Part shown: piece after piece, positions 8,238 through 18,572 of the stretch | Layout of the letters: every line of letters begins with the position of its first letter | How positions within the stretch are numbered: position 1 is the stretch's first letter | DNA from: Clostridia bacterium | Lineage (GTDB): Bacteria; Bacillota; Clostridia; Christensenellales; Borkfalkiaceae | DNA: 64,000 nucleotides | Assembly: GCA_017466825.1 (NCBI GenBank) | Contig: JAFTTJ010000005.1 | Location: 1-64,000 of the forward strand | Direction of reading: 5' to 3' | Made by a program: the position numbers and the translations under genes | The notes under the pieces: generated by a model | Told to the model about the DNA's origin: nothing | The model's input: the letters and a program-made list of their open reading frames with translations, nothing else | The model's database searches: none

Positions 8238-11200
8238 TTAGCTTTCCGATGTCGTAACGCAACCAAGACTTGCCGCGTGCGTTTCCCATGCGGAAGTGCT
8301 TGCATCGTACGTCGTTACACCGTGTAGTTTAATAAGCATATAACGGATAGACAAGGCTTCCACCTCAATACGCTCAATATATCCCGCTTTTTCATCGGCT
8401 GAAAGATTTACGTCCGCGTTTACCGCAGCCTTTGCGCTATTGATATATCCCATCCATGTATTCAGCGCATCTTTGCTGAAGTATCTAGTCGACATAAGCT
8501 TGGTCGAACCGTTGATAATCCCGAAGTATTGTTCTGTATAATTCGAATAGAGTACAGAATCTAAACTGTTGAAATTATCATACGCACAATGTGCTTGCTG
8601 CGCCGAAAGAAGTTGTTGCATATACGTTGCACCTGCGCCGTACATAGCGTCCATGAAATTCGCCTGCAAGCTTGTTACGTCCGCATTGACGTCTTTTGCA
8701 AGCTCGGAGGAAAGATAGGTCTTCAACCTCTGCCAATCGGAGCCTACGCTGTCCTTACTGCCCGTCTGGAATTGATATTTAATCATATCCGTACCCGTTT
8801 CGTGCAGCTTCTGATAATTGTACTGCAAGTTCGTGAGCGTGTCAATGGGCATCATGTAGCTGTAAAAATCCGTACCGTACATCCAATAAATAAGGTTTCT
8901 GTCCTTGTTGAAGCCTTCGAGCTTTGTCCAAGAAGCCAAGGATTCGTACACCGTAATACTGCCGTCCCATTCGTTCTCGGTTGTATTCTTGTGATACGTA
9001 CTGCTACCGTCAACCTTTTCCGTATAACGCATACCTACGGGCGCAAAGTATACCGTTACGTATACGTTATCGCCGTTGTAGATTTCACCGCTTGCAGGCG
9101 CTGTTCTCGTAGAGTTATACGCATACATAACAAGCGCAATCGTCCTGTCAGGATTTTCCACCGCAAGCCAAGCGTCAAGCGTTGCCGCAACGTCGTTCAT
9201 AAAGGACAAATATCCTGCAACGTCAGGTCCGTATTGACTGTCGGGCTGACCAAATTCAAAATATTCAATCTGAGGATAATTTGCAATAACGACTTTTGCA
9301 GATTCTACGAACATATCCTTCATTTCCTGTAAATGCGTATTGCTGCTCGTGAAGTTGAGCTGTCGTGTTCCGCTTACCGTCGTGTACCAATCCGAGTAGG
9401 TCGAGCCGTACGTCTCGTAAGGGAATACTTCAAGCATATTATGCCCACCAGTCGTCAAAGTAGCGTCCCATTCGGTTGCCGCGCCTTTAAGCGCCGCGCC
9501 CTTTGCCGTATTCCAATCTGCATACATACCCAAACGACGTTGATATGCTTCGCTATATTGCATTTCTGCATAACCAGCCTGCGCACCATTAAAGGAAGGA
9601 TTAAAGATTATATCCATACCTGCCCCCACCGTCGCGCTGTTTTCCGTTACGTTTTCGGTAAACACTTCGTCAGTATAGAACGTAACGTCCGCTTGTTCTT
9701 TCAAGAATCCATACAACCCGCTGAGCGTACCTTCCGATGTTTCGCTGCAAATATACAAGTTTGTATAATTTTGTACGATTTTATAGCCGTTGCTCTTTTC
9801 CAAACCGTCCAACGTCATACCTGCTTCTTCCGCAAGCTGACCGCCAAGAACGATATATTTTGAGTCGGGTTGTATCGCTTCGCCTCCGTACATTTTTACA
9901 AGCTGATATTTCTTGCCCGTCCATCTATTCAAGAAGGAAGCAAGCTCCTGCGCGGCAAACTCGTAGTTGTAATAATCATTCGTCCAAGCGTCATGCGCAT
10001 ACCAAGCAATACGATATTCGGAATATTCCGTATTTCCGCTTTGCTCGCTCAAATCCAACGCCTGCGTTTCATTCTTGACAATGTAGCTACTCTTACCGTT
10101 TGCCACCAAATCCGTCATTTGATAGCCCGTATAAGCAACGCCTTTCACGTAGAAGGAGAAGCCCTTATTGCCGTTAATTACGTCCTCGTCGGTCACCGTA
10201 ATCGTCTTTGTATATCCTTGATGCCAAAGCGTTGCCGCCAACACACCGTTTTCATACATAAGCGTTAACTCGGTATCGTACATAGGCCACGTATCGTTGG
10301 TCGTGTCGTGATATTGTACCAACGAAAGCATATCGTTAGTTGCAAAGCCAATCGCCTTACCATTGTTAGTGGAAATGGTCGTTTTTACGTAATTCAACGC
10401 CGAATAATCAATCCAAGGCAAGGTAACCGTATAAATATTTTCCGTTCCGTCGCTGTTTACAACGTTTTGCGCTTCCAAGGAAATTCTTTCCCCATCCGAA
10501 GCCAATGCAACAAGCAATTCACCGCGTTCAGGGGCGTCCGTGTCATAAACGGTTGTTTCATAAGTAGATAACGAGAAGTCTTTCAAAACATATTCAACAG
10601 GGCTACTGCTTACGGGTTCTTTGCCGTTGTATGCCTTGATATTCGTAGCTACAAGCGTTTGTGCGCCTACAAGGCTCTTACCATTCAAAGTCAAAGCCGT
10701 TTTCCCATTTACAATTGCGCTATCGCTAATGGTTTTGGTATGCGTGCCTTGCCCTGCTACCGTTTCTATCATCGTAAAGGTCAACGTGCCATCGCCGTTG
10801 TTTACAATCGTAACCGTACCACCAAGCGCATCGCCATTGTTATAGAACCACAAATCGCCACCTTGCCCAGTTTGCGTCCAGCCACTTACACTCCAATCCA
10901 TCGTTACTCTTTCATACAAAGAGTAGTTGATTAAAGGCAAGTTTAACGGAGTCGCCGTCGTACTATCAGCACAACTTACGGAAACCGACCCAGCTACCAC
11001 CTTTTCCGTAACAGCGAAATGGGGAATATTGTCAATAGCAATCTCTTTTTTTTCATAAGAAATTCCGTCAATCTTTTCCGCAGATACTTGATAGGTTGCA
11101 CTGATAGGGCCAAAGGACATCTGTCTATATACCGCGCCTTGGTTCCAGAATAACGTAAACGCCGTTGTACCGTTCAATACATTGCTGTCCGTTATTGTAT

Positions 11201-13667
11201 AGGAAATATTACCTTTAACTGCTTCGCTGATAACGCAAGTAACTGTTCCATCACCGTTATTTGTAAATGTGATCGTCCCTGTCAACGCACTGCCACCAGA
11301 GTCCGCAATTCTTCCGCCACTGACAAAACCGAACGTTTGCCAGTTGCTCGTTGCTTGGAATGTTAAACTAACTGTTTGATATGCCAAATAATTGATTTTT
11401 GGCAGATATATCGTCCAATCGGTTGCGGATGTGCCTGAACAGTCATAATTCACACCGCCGTCAATCAAGCCGCTCGCACTTTCACTGAAAGGCACTCCGC
11501 CGCTTGCATTCGTAACAGTTACGTTGTCAATCAACGTCTGACCGCTATAGATTACGTCCGAAACCAACTTCGGCGTCTTGCCGTTTTCGATTGCGATTTC
11601 CATTCTGCCATCAAGCCCTAACGTTGCCGAAATCGGTCCAAAGGACATCTGTCTATATACTGCGCCTTGATTCCAGAATAATGTAAACGCTTTATTGCCG
11701 CTTAAAACATCGCTGTCCGTAATCGTATAAGAAATACTATTGCCCGTGGAAGTTGCATTGATCACGCAAACGACCGCCGTGCCATTATTTGTAAAGGTGA
11801 TCGTACCCACGAAAGGATTGCTGTCGCTACCGCCGTCGGAAAGTCTGTCCCCGCCCACAAAACCAAGCGTCTGCCATGCGTTCACGGCTTTGAAGGACAT
11901 ACTTACCGTTTTATAGGACAAATAATTGATTTTAGGCAAATATATCGTCCAATCGGTTGCGGATGTGCCTGAACAGTCATAATTCACACCGCCGTCAATC
12001 TTACTGCTTGCACTTTCACTGAAAGGCACTCCGCCGCTTGCATTCGTAACCGATACATTGTCAATTAACGTCTGTCCCGTGTAAAGCGTTGCATTTGCTT
12101 CTACCGCCCAAACGTTATAAACCGAGAAACCGACAATTTCCCCGATCGTAATCTTTTGCGAACCAACTAAGCAACTATAGGAAAGTGTTAACCCTTTCCT
12201 GCCGTTGATAACGTCCGCATCCGTATTTTCTATTGTAAACGAACCAGTGCCGCCTGTCGTCAAGGTCATTGCAACCTGCAATTTTCCGTCTACATACGTA
12301 ATCGTTGCATCCCCACCGAGTGCTGTACCTTGGTTATACCAACGGTTTGCGGAATCAGGACCTATAAACGTCCAACCAGAAGAAGCCCAAGTAAACGTTA
12401 GCTTCTTGAATACGGAATAATCAACTTGAGGCAAAGACAGTAACTGGTCCCCATCGTTAGACGAGACTGTATAAGATTGTTCAGCGTGAAGTACGCCCGA
12501 GAACTCTTCATACAAATCGTCCGAATTTTCTACAAATGTATTAATTTCATTTACTTTTGCGTTGATTTGTTCGCAAACTTCTTCTGTAATGTATTTGTTG
12601 TAATCATTAGCGCGAAGCGCTTCAATCGCTGTTCTTACTGTTTCGTACTGTGCCTGCGCCGCAACCACATTATTTGACGAAATAGCCATGGCAAGGAACG
12701 AATCAATGGCGGTTTGCGCCACTGCCACCGTTTCTTTCGAACCATTATAAACAGCGTACAACTTCGTCGTGCCAGTAATTTCATAACTTGAATCCGCCGT
12801 TATAATATTCCCGTTTTCGTCTTCCCAATGACTGAATCCATCCCCAAGCTGCACCGTATCGTTAAAAGCATAGTTTTTCTTGCTTTCGCACGTACCAATC
12901 AACTCGTCACCATCATAGAATTTCACTTGACGAACATTTGTTGCGTCCAAATAATAATCGACAAGGCTATCGAGTTTATCTTGGTCAGTTACGTTTTCGT
13001 CCGCAACCGCTTTTTCGGCAACCTCTACAATAGAACGCACGTTGTTATGTACGGAATTTTCCGTATAATCCGCCATAACGTACTCGACCGTGCCGTCGGT
13101 TTTTATAGCCTTGATATAACCGCGACCTACGAAATCGCGCGCTAAGTTGCTATTGTAAATACCCGACATTGAACCGCTAAAAACGTAATAACCCGCATTG
13201 TCGTTATCTACTACCATTTCGCCGTAGGAAAGGCAAATAACTCGCTTTTTAGTCGTATTGTCGCCCGAATATACCCACTCGCTACCGTTCCATTGCGCCC
13301 AGTCGTACTTTGCGCTGTTTCCGAACAAGTTTTCTACCGTGAGTTCGCCGTATTTTTCCAAATAAGCGTAAGGCATAATAACCATACCGTAATTAACCGA
13401 CGAATACGCGTTTCCTTCGTTTGCTTCTAACCCAAGATAATCCGACTCGGAAAGATTGACGGAAAAACGAATACCGCTATCCGTTGCCGACGAAGCATAA
13501 CGCACGCTCGCGCCGTTTTTCATAACGAGCGAAACCTGATTTACCGTTTTGAGATTCGCACTTGCCTTAACTGGATTTACACCGCCGAAAAGGGTTATTC
13601 CCATAACGGTTGCAAAGCAAAACAAGGCGAGAATAAAGGAACCTAATATAATTTTATTCCTTTTCAT
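8238..13667 (-). CDS. Very large secreted protein: five repeat modules plus C-terminal DUF4838 domain
   Basis: An exported 1809-residue protein, probably a glycan-binding or glycan-processing factor. Parts in order: signal peptide (about 1-36); a soluble N-terminal domain (40-240) common in secreted proteins but of unknown role; a short InlB-like segment (about 245-310); a helical stretch (315-390); five copies of a beta-rich module of about 120-140 residues (roughly 393-515, 536-676, 711-857, 886-1012, 1056-1189); and a DUF4838 domain (about 1200-1809), a family linked to carbohydrate degradation. No LPXTG or C-terminal anchor is present. Modules 2 and 3 are near-identical and lie 178 codons apart. 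The DUF4838 part is a paralogue of the lipoprotein encoded at 18.6-20.5 kb. Catalytic activity is not established. Confidence 0.85.
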   Translation of the reverse strand: MKRNKIILGSFILALFCFATVMGITLFGGVNPVKASANLKTVNQVSLVMKNGASVRYASSATDSGIRFSVNLSESDYLGLEANEGNAYSSVNYGMVIMPYAYLEKYGELTVENLFGNSAKYDWAQWNGSEWVYSGDNTTKKRVICLSYGEMVVDNDNAGYYVFSGSMSGIYNSNLARDFVGRGYIKAIKTDGTVEYVMADYTENSVHNNVRSIVEVAEKAVADENVTDQDKLDSLVDYYLDATNVRQVKFYDGDELIGTCESKKNYAFNDTVQLGDGFSHWEDENGNIITADSSYEITGTTKLYAVYNGSKETVAVAQTAIDSFLAMAISSNNVVAAQAQYETVRTAIEALRANDYNKYITEEVCEQINAKVNEINTFVENSDDLYEEFSGVLHAEQSYTVSSNDGDQLLSLPQVDYSVFKKLTFTWASSGWTFIGPDSANRWYNQGTALGGDATITYVDGKLQVAMTLTTGGTGSFTIENTDADVINGRKGLTLSYSCLVGSQKITIGEIVGFSVYNVWAVEANATLYTGQTLIDNVSVTNASGGVPFSESASSKIDGGVNYDCSGTSATDWTIYLPKINYLSYKTVSMSFKAVNAWQTLGFVGGDRLSDGGSDSNPFVGTITFTNNGTAVVCVINATSTGNSISYTITDSDVLSGNKAFTLFWNQGAVYRQMSFGPISATLGLDGRMEIAIENGKTPKLVSDVIYSGQTLIDNVTVTNASGGVPFSESASGLIDGGVNYDCSGTSATDWTIYLPKINYLAYQTVSLTFQATSNWQTFGFVSGGRIADSGGSALTGTITFTNNGDGTVTCVISEAVKGNISYTITDSNVLNGTTAFTLFWNQGAVYRQMSFGPISATYQVSAEKIDGISYEKKEIAIDNIPHFAVTEKVVAGSVSVSCADSTTATPLNLPLINYSLYERVTMDWSVSGWTQTGQGGDLWFYNNGDALGGTVTIVNNGDGTLTFTMIETVAGQGTHTKTISDSAIVNGKTALTLNGKSLVGAQTLVATNIKAYNGKEPVSSSPVEYVLKDFSLSTYETTVYDTDAPERGELLVALASDGERISLEAQNVVNSDGTENIYTVTLPWIDYSALNYVKTTISTNNGKAIGFATNDMLSLVQYHDTTNDTWPMYDTELTLMYENGVLAATLWHQGYTKTITVTDEDVINGNKGFSFYVKGVAYTGYQMTDLVANGKSSYIVKNETQALDLSEQSGNTEYSEYRIAWYAHDAWTNDYYNYEFAAQELASFLNRWTGKKYQLVKMYGGEAIQPDSKYIVLGGQLAEEAGMTLDGLEKSNGYKIVQNYTNLYICSETSEGTLSGLYGFLKEQADVTFYTDEVFTENVTENSATVGAGMDIIFNPSFNGAQAGYAEMQYSEAYQRRLGMYADWNTAKGAALKGAATEWDATLTTGGHNMLEVFPYETYGSTYSDWYTTVSGTRQLNFTSSNTHLQEMKDMFVESAKVVIANYPQIEYFEFGQPDSQYGPDVAGYLSFMNDVAATLDAWLAVENPDRTIALVMYAYNSTRTAPASGEIYNGDNVYVTVYFAPVGMRYTEKVDGSSTYHKNTTENEWDGSITVYESLASWTKLEGFNKDRNLIYWMYGTDFYSYMMPIDTLTNLQYNYQKLHETGTDMIKYQFQTGSKDSVGSDWQRLKTYLSSELAKDVNADVTSLQANFMDAMYGAGATYMQQLLSAQQAHCAYDNFNSLDSVLYSNYTEQYFGIINGSTKLMSTRYFSKDALNTWMGYINSAKAAVNADVNLSADEKAGYIERIEVEALSIRYMLIKLHGVTTYDASTSAWETHAASLGCVTTSES

Positions 13668-13668
13668 T

Positions 13669-13812
13669 TTAGTCTTCCTCCCACCAGTTTCCGTCGCCTT
13701 GGTCGCCGTCCGCGCCGTTGTTTGTTCCCGGCGACGTAATTATAACGTCGTTTTGATTTAACTCAATTACAACGATTTTAGGCGCAAGGTAACGATTGTC
13801 ATCTTTTTGCAT
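13669..13812 (-). CDS. 47-residue acidic peptide, start set by strong RBS
   Basis: A small gene below usual calling thresholds. The start is well supported by AAGGAG 7 nt before ATG, and the stop lies 1 nt before the start codon of the 1809-residue gene. The peptide starts with a short basic/polar part, then has a hydrophobic strand (PKIVVIELNQNDVIITSP), and ends in a Gly/Asp-rich tail with a WWEED terminus. Short peptides with a 'P-x-[hydrophobic]-E-x-x-x-x-D-[VI]-I' core are seen in other gut anaerobes next to surface proteins, from memory only. No signal peptide. Role unknown. Confidence 0.7.
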   Translation of the reverse strand: MQKDDNRYLAPKIVVIELNQNDVIITSPGTNNGADGDQGDGNWWEED

Positions 13813-13930
13813 TTTATTTCTCCTTAAGATTTATTGCATAGCAAGTCGGACGAGCGTCCGACTTGCCTTTATACAAATTTTTTAAAAGTTTACCAAGCGT
13901 TGAACTCGGGTTTAAAACTTATCTATCCCC

Positions 13931-16477
13931 TTACGCGCAAGTAGGAGCGCTGATATTGAAAGTTCTATACGCTGCTCCATATACGTAAATAGACAACGCC
14001 TTTTTACCGCTGGTTACGTCGCTATCGGTGATTTCGATAGTTTTGGTTGCGCCTACCGACGAATCTGAAATTACCGCAGTATAAGTTCCGTCGCCGTTAT
14101 TCGTTACGGTTATAGTTCCGCTAATTGCATCGTTACCGTTAGTAATCAAATCTCCGCTTGCAAAACCGATACCCATCCAACTTGCGCTACCTTTGTACTC
14201 GTAAGTAACGGTAGTATACTTAGAATAATTGACTACGGCAAAGGTAACTTCACACGTTCTTGCAGTACCGCCGTTACCGATATCGAAATACAAACCGCCA
14301 GCAATAACGCTACTGTCCGTACCTTTGATTACTGTACCGTCGTCGCCGACTGCTTGCGGAGTAAAGTCTATTACGGGCTCGTCTTCAACGGGGTCGGTAG
14401 AAGTTGCAAAGTTGCTCAATACGAGTTGTTGCGTATTAACTAAACAACTATAAGAAAGGGTTAAAGACTTGTTTCCCGCAATAACGTCCGCGTCGGTAAT
14501 TTCCAAATTGAAAGTGCCTGCGTTTGCAGTATCTAAAGTTTGCGCCATAGTCACTTCTAATTTGTCCGCTCTAACCACTACCGTTACCGTACCACCAAGC
14601 GCAGTACCGCCGTTATACCAACGGTTTGCAGTTTCAAGACCGATAAACGTCCATCCGCCTGCGATATTCCAGTCGAAAGTAACTTTAGTATATTGAGAAT
14701 AATCGGTTTTAGGAAGGGTTACGTAACCGTTTCCGTAGTTTTGCGAAAGTGAATATTCAATACTGCTTTCAGTTTCGGTTGCAAGATATTGATTGCCCTC
14801 GCTGTCGATTACGAAAGTATCGGGTTCGTCTACAGGTTCTTCTTCAACGGGGTCGGTAGAAGTTGCAAAGTTGCTCAATACGAGTTGTTGCGTATTAACT
14901 AAACAACTATAAGAAAGAGTTAAAGACTTGTTTCCCGCAATAACGTCCGCGTCAGTAATTTCCAAATTGAAAGTGCCTGCGTTTGCAGTATCTAAAGTTT
15001 GCGCCATAGTCACTTCTAATTTGTCCGCTCTAACCACTACCGTTACCGTACCGCCAAGCGCAGTACCGCCGTTATACCAACGGTTATCCGCATTAGGACC
15101 GATAAACGTCCAACCACCTGCAATATTCCAATCGAACGTTACTTTCGTATATTGCGAGTAATTCATCTTAGGAAGCGTTACGCTACCGCTGCCATAATTC
15201 TGCGAAAGCGCATACTCTACGCTGTCCACGGTCTTATTAGCGACATACTTATTTCCTTCACTATCAATAACAAACGTATCTATCGTGCTGTCTGTTACAA
15301 CGCCTGCACCAAGATAGAAATGGCGATATTGCGCGCCGTTATTTACAACTAAAGTCACCGATTTAATTCCGTTTATAATATCCGCGTCGGCAGTGCTAGT
15401 AGATTTAGTGATATTTTGCGTAGGTTCGTGAAGGACGATTATGAGTTCTTCGCCGATATTAGTTACGGCAAGAGTTCCTTCACGTACGGTACCGCCACCG
15501 GAAATCCAATCGTTTTCAATAAAGCCTACGCTAGACCAATCGCCTGCCTTCCAAGCGTAAGTCGTAGTCTTATTTACTTCATACGCCCTTGCGGGAATAT
15601 TTACAGTCCAAGAATAAGCCGTTGCTTGAGAGCCGATTTCATAATACCAAGAGCCTGCGCCAAGTTCGTCGCTTGCAACTGCGTTTACGTAACCTTCCGT
15701 ATACGTTGCGTAAGGAACGTCGCCCCATACGGACGTAAAGTCGGTTTCGCCAGTAATTTGATAAGTGGTAATATCAACGCTTTCGCCGTTTACAGTCCAA
15801 CCCGTTATAACTTCGCCTTGTTTTGTGATTACGGGCGCGGTAACGGTTGAGCCGTATTCGTATTCGGTAAGATGCGCGCCGTCAAAAGTTACCTGATATT
15901 TATTCTTAGTTGCGGTAACTACCCAAGTATAGGTTGCTTCGCCCGCTACCGCTACTATTTCGCTATCCCACGCGCCCGTATAAGCATATTCCGCCGTGTT
16001 ATCGGGAAGGGTTACGCTTGGTGCAACGGGAACTGCGCCGTATTCTAAAACTTCTTCTTTTAAAGTTTCGCCCAATTCGTCAACGAACTTGACGGTATAA
16101 GTGTTTTTAGTTGCGGTTACTATCCAAGTATAAGTTGCTTCGCCCGCTACCGCTACTATTTCGCTATCCCACTCGCCCGTATAAGTATATTCCGCCGTGT
16201 TATCGGGAAGGGTTACGCTTGGAGCAACGGGAACTGCGCCTTCTTCTAAAAGGTCTTCTTTTAAAAGATTTCCTTCTTGGTCGACGAATTTAACGGAATA
16301 AGTCGTAACGGGTTCGCTTTCCGAAACGCTTGCCGATTCGCTAGTTGTTTCGCTTGCCGAGACTTGTTCGGATTCGCTTTCCGAAGTTTTGTTACTCGGT
16401 TTCATACAACCTACGGCAAATAAAGCCGCCGATAATGCGAAACAAACGATTAGTAAAATACTAAACAATTTTTTCAT
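13931..16477 (-). CDS. Lipoprotein with InlB-like repeats and four copies of the shared module
   Basis: A surface lipoprotein of 848 residues. The signal peptide ends in a lipobox (FAVGC, Cys24); then comes a Ser/Glu-rich linker (to about 57), two almost identical InlB/Flg_new-type repeats (about 59-126 and 127-195), a third related one (to about 250), and four copies of the beta-rich module (about 252-395, 399-540, 552-696, 716-848). Copies 2 and 3 come from a recent 459-bp in-frame duplication. No catalytic motif is seen, so a binding role at the cell surface is more likely than hydrolysis. It is in the same minus-strand series as the sugar importer. Confidence 0.85.
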   Translation of the reverse strand: MKKLFSILLIVCFALSAALFAVGCMKPSNKTSESESEQVSASETTSESASVSESEPVTTYSVKFVDQEGNLLKEDLLEEGAVPVAPSVTLPDNTAEYTYTGEWDSEIVAVAGEATYTWIVTATKNTYTVKFVDELGETLKEEVLEYGAVPVAPSVTLPDNTAEYAYTGAWDSEIVAVAGEATYTWVVTATKNKYQVTFDGAHLTEYEYGSTVTAPVITKQGEVITGWTVNGESVDITTYQITGETDFTSVWGDVPYATYTEGYVNAVASDELGAGSWYYEIGSQATAYSWTVNIPARAYEVNKTTTYAWKAGDWSSVGFIENDWISGGGTVREGTLAVTNIGEELIIVLHEPTQNITKSTSTADADIINGIKSVTLVVNNGAQYRHFYLGAGVVTDSTIDTFVIDSEGNKYVANKTVDSVEYALSQNYGSGSVTLPKMNYSQYTKVTFDWNIAGGWTFIGPNADNRWYNGGTALGGTVTVVVRADKLEVTMAQTLDTANAGTFNLEITDADVIAGNKSLTLSYSCLVNTQQLVLSNFATSTDPVEEEPVDEPDTFVIDSEGNQYLATETESSIEYSLSQNYGNGYVTLPKTDYSQYTKVTFDWNIAGGWTFIGLETANRWYNGGTALGGTVTVVVRADKLEVTMAQTLDTANAGTFNLEITDADVIAGNKSLTLSYSCLVNTQQLVLSNFATSTDPVEDEPVIDFTPQAVGDDGTVIKGTDSSVIAGGLYFDIGNGGTARTCEVTFAVVNYSKYTTVTYEYKGSASWMGIGFASGDLITNGNDAISGTITVTNNGDGTYTAVISDSSVGATKTIEITDSDVTSGKKALSIYVYGAAYRTFNISAPTCA
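14383..15085 (-). repeat. In-frame 459-bp tandem duplication inside the 848-residue gene
   Basis: Bases 14383-14626 and 14842-15085 are nearly identical over 244 bp at an offset of 459 bp (153 codons), differing at only a few positions. The divergence after this core shows that the copies are drifting. This creates the second and third module copies of the protein. Confidence 0.85.
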
Positions 16478-16592
16478 AATGTTTCATTCTCCTTTCCTTA
16501 ATTTATTTTAACGCTTTGCCACAACTTGTAACCGCAAAATTCAAGGGTATAAAATTGTAGTAAGGCTATAAATCCTTGTTGCTAGGTTTTAA

Positions 16593-18563
16593 TTATTCTT
16601 CGCATTCGGGTTGCCCCAAATGGAAGGTCCTATAAGGCGCGCCGTTATGCACGAAAATCGTTAAAGCCTTTTCACCGTTTATAACGTCTTGATCGGTAAG
16701 TTCTGCGCTTATTTGATTGTTCGTAACGTTATCCTTTATGGTAACGGTATACGTTCCACCGCTTTTTTCAACGGTTATCGTTCCGTCAAAAGGCGAACTG
16801 TCCTGCTTGCTATCAAAAATTCTTTTATCTTCAGCAAAACCTATCGACATCCACGCCTCGCTACCTTTAAAGTCGAAAACGACCTTTTTATACGCTGAAT
16901 AATCTACCTTAAACAACTCTACGTTCCAGCCCGACACTCTTCCACCTTCGCCAAGGTCGAATTTTAATCCGCCGTCTATCTTTTCGCTACTTACGCCCAA
17001 GCAAATCGTTCCATCGGTTGCTACCGCTTGCGGTTGCTTTTCGGTAGAACATTTTACCGCGCTTATTTCAAACCAGCGGTTTTCAGCGAGAGTAAATGCG
17101 GATAGAGTAAGATTTTGACTGCCATTTATAATTTCCGCAGAATTTTCCGTTATCTTAAACGACGCTCCGTTTGAATAACTCATTTCAATCAAAAGTTCTC
17201 CGCTTCCGCTAGTTATCTTCAACTTTCCGCCGTAATCGGCTTGGGCAAAATCTCTATGGCTTTCGTTAGGTCCTATAAAGCACCAACCGGAAACGCTCCA
17301 CTCGTATTCGACGAAAGTATAGTTTGAATAATTGATTTTAGGAAGATAAATCAGGTAACCGCTTTCAGGACCTGACGGAAGGGTAAATCTAATACCGTCG
17401 GTAAATTTAACGCTTTTAATCGTACCGCCAACGACGGAATTACCTTCAAGGTCTTTTACGTCCGCGCCGTAAAACGACGAACTAAAATCATAAGGTTGCC
17501 ACGACGCTTTTAGGGTTACGTCGCCGTCGATTGCGCTACTAAAATCAAATTCTTCTTTACCATTAAGCCAACCTAAAAACCTATGCGATTCCTTTTGTGG
17601 CGGTGTAATTTTTTCTATGGTTTCACCGTCGTAAACTTCAGTTTCAAAATAGGTTTCACCGTCGACTATAAACTTAACGGAATAAACTTCTCTAACGGTT
17701 ATTTCGACTTCACAAAACAAGGGTTGCCCTTGATATTCATACTCCGCTCTTAAAATCGTAGTACCCTTTTTAAGACCTTTAAAAAGGTTGCCTTCTATCC
17801 GAGCGATTTCTCCGTCTGAAACGTAGTAATTTGCAGTAACGATATCTTGTAAGACTTGACTGCCCTTTACTACGCTTGCCGTTAAATTTAAGTCATTGCC
17901 TTTTATAGCGTAAAATCCGTCTAAATTTATAACGAGTTGATTTTCGTCGCTTTTTACTACTACCGAAAGGCTTTCAGTAACGGTTTTTCCGTCGTATTCG
18001 CAAGTTGCGGTAACCACGCCATTTCCTACGCTTACCGCGCTTATTTTACCCGTTTTGTCAACGGTTACGTTTGCATTATCGCTCGTAAAAGACACTTGCC
18101 CGTCAACTTTTTCATCCCCGTACTTAACTTCGTAAGTAAGAGTAAAATCTTCGCCTTGGCACAAAACGAGTTGCTTTCTATTAAGTGACAAAGACAACAG
18201 TTTTTCCGTTCTCGCGGTGATTACCACCACTCTACACATAGCGACTTCAGAGCCTTTTTCCGCCTTAATTATAGTTTCGCCAACAGATATAGGGGTTACC
18301 ACGCCGTTAGAATCAACGGTTGCTACGTCTTGATTAGTCGAAGACCAAGTCGCGTTTGATTCGCCTATTAAAACCAACTGTAAACTCTCGCTTAAAGTTA
18401 TTTCCGCGTCGGTTACTTCAAAATACATTTCTTCTTCTTGGCTTTCCGATTCCGACTGGCTTTCTTGCGGTTGTCCGCCTATTAGAAGTACGGCTAAAAG
18501 AATTGCAACCCCCACTAAAAGGGCTATTCCTACTATGATTAAAATTTTTAATTTTTTATTCAT
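16593..18563 (-). CDS. Membrane-anchored Big/InlB-like protein with two copies of the shared module
   Basis: 656 residues exported and held by an N-terminal hydrophobic helix (about 8-28; no lipobox Cys follows). After a Ser/Glu-rich linker come Big_2-like Ig domains (about 50-290; ATVDSNGVVTPISVG is a typical segment), an InlB-type repeat (about 293-355, GWLNGKEEFDF), and two copies of the beta-rich module (about 385-505 and 530-656). No C-terminal anchor. It lies 10 bp after the DUF4838 lipoprotein gene and is probably co-transcribed. Likely a surface glycan-binding protein; this is inference from architecture and neighbours. Confidence 0.82.
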   Translation of the reverse strand: MNKKLKILIIVGIALLVGVAILLAVLLIGGQPQESQSESESQEEEMYFEVTDAEITLSESLQLVLIGESNATWSSTNQDVATVDSNGVVTPISVGETIIKAEKGSEVAMCRVVVITARTEKLLSLSLNRKQLVLCQGEDFTLTYEVKYGDEKVDGQVSFTSDNANVTVDKTGKISAVSVGNGVVTATCEYDGKTVTESLSVVVKSDENQLVINLDGFYAIKGNDLNLTASVVKGSQVLQDIVTANYYVSDGEIARIEGNLFKGLKKGTTILRAEYEYQGQPLFCEVEITVREVYSVKFIVDGETYFETEVYDGETIEKITPPQKESHRFLGWLNGKEEFDFSSAIDGDVTLKASWQPYDFSSSFYGADVKDLEGNSVVGGTIKSVKFTDGIRFTLPSGPESGYLIYLPKINYSNYTFVEYEWSVSGWCFIGPNESHRDFAQADYGGKLKITSGSGELLIEMSYSNGASFKITENSAEIINGSQNLTLSAFTLAENRWFEISAVKCSTEKQPQAVATDGTICLGVSSEKIDGGLKFDLGEGGRVSGWNVELFKVDYSAYKKVVFDFKGSEAWMSIGFAEDKRIFDSKQDSSPFDGTITVEKSGGTYTVTIKDNVTNNQISAELTDQDVINGEKALTIFVHNGAPYRTFHLGQPECEE

Positions 18564-18572
18564 AGCGCCCCC

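Noticed and set aside
9333-9863. Long plus-strand frames inside the glycan locus
   Set aside because: They lie opposite strongly supported minus-strand genes, have no ribosome sites, and show no family resemblance.
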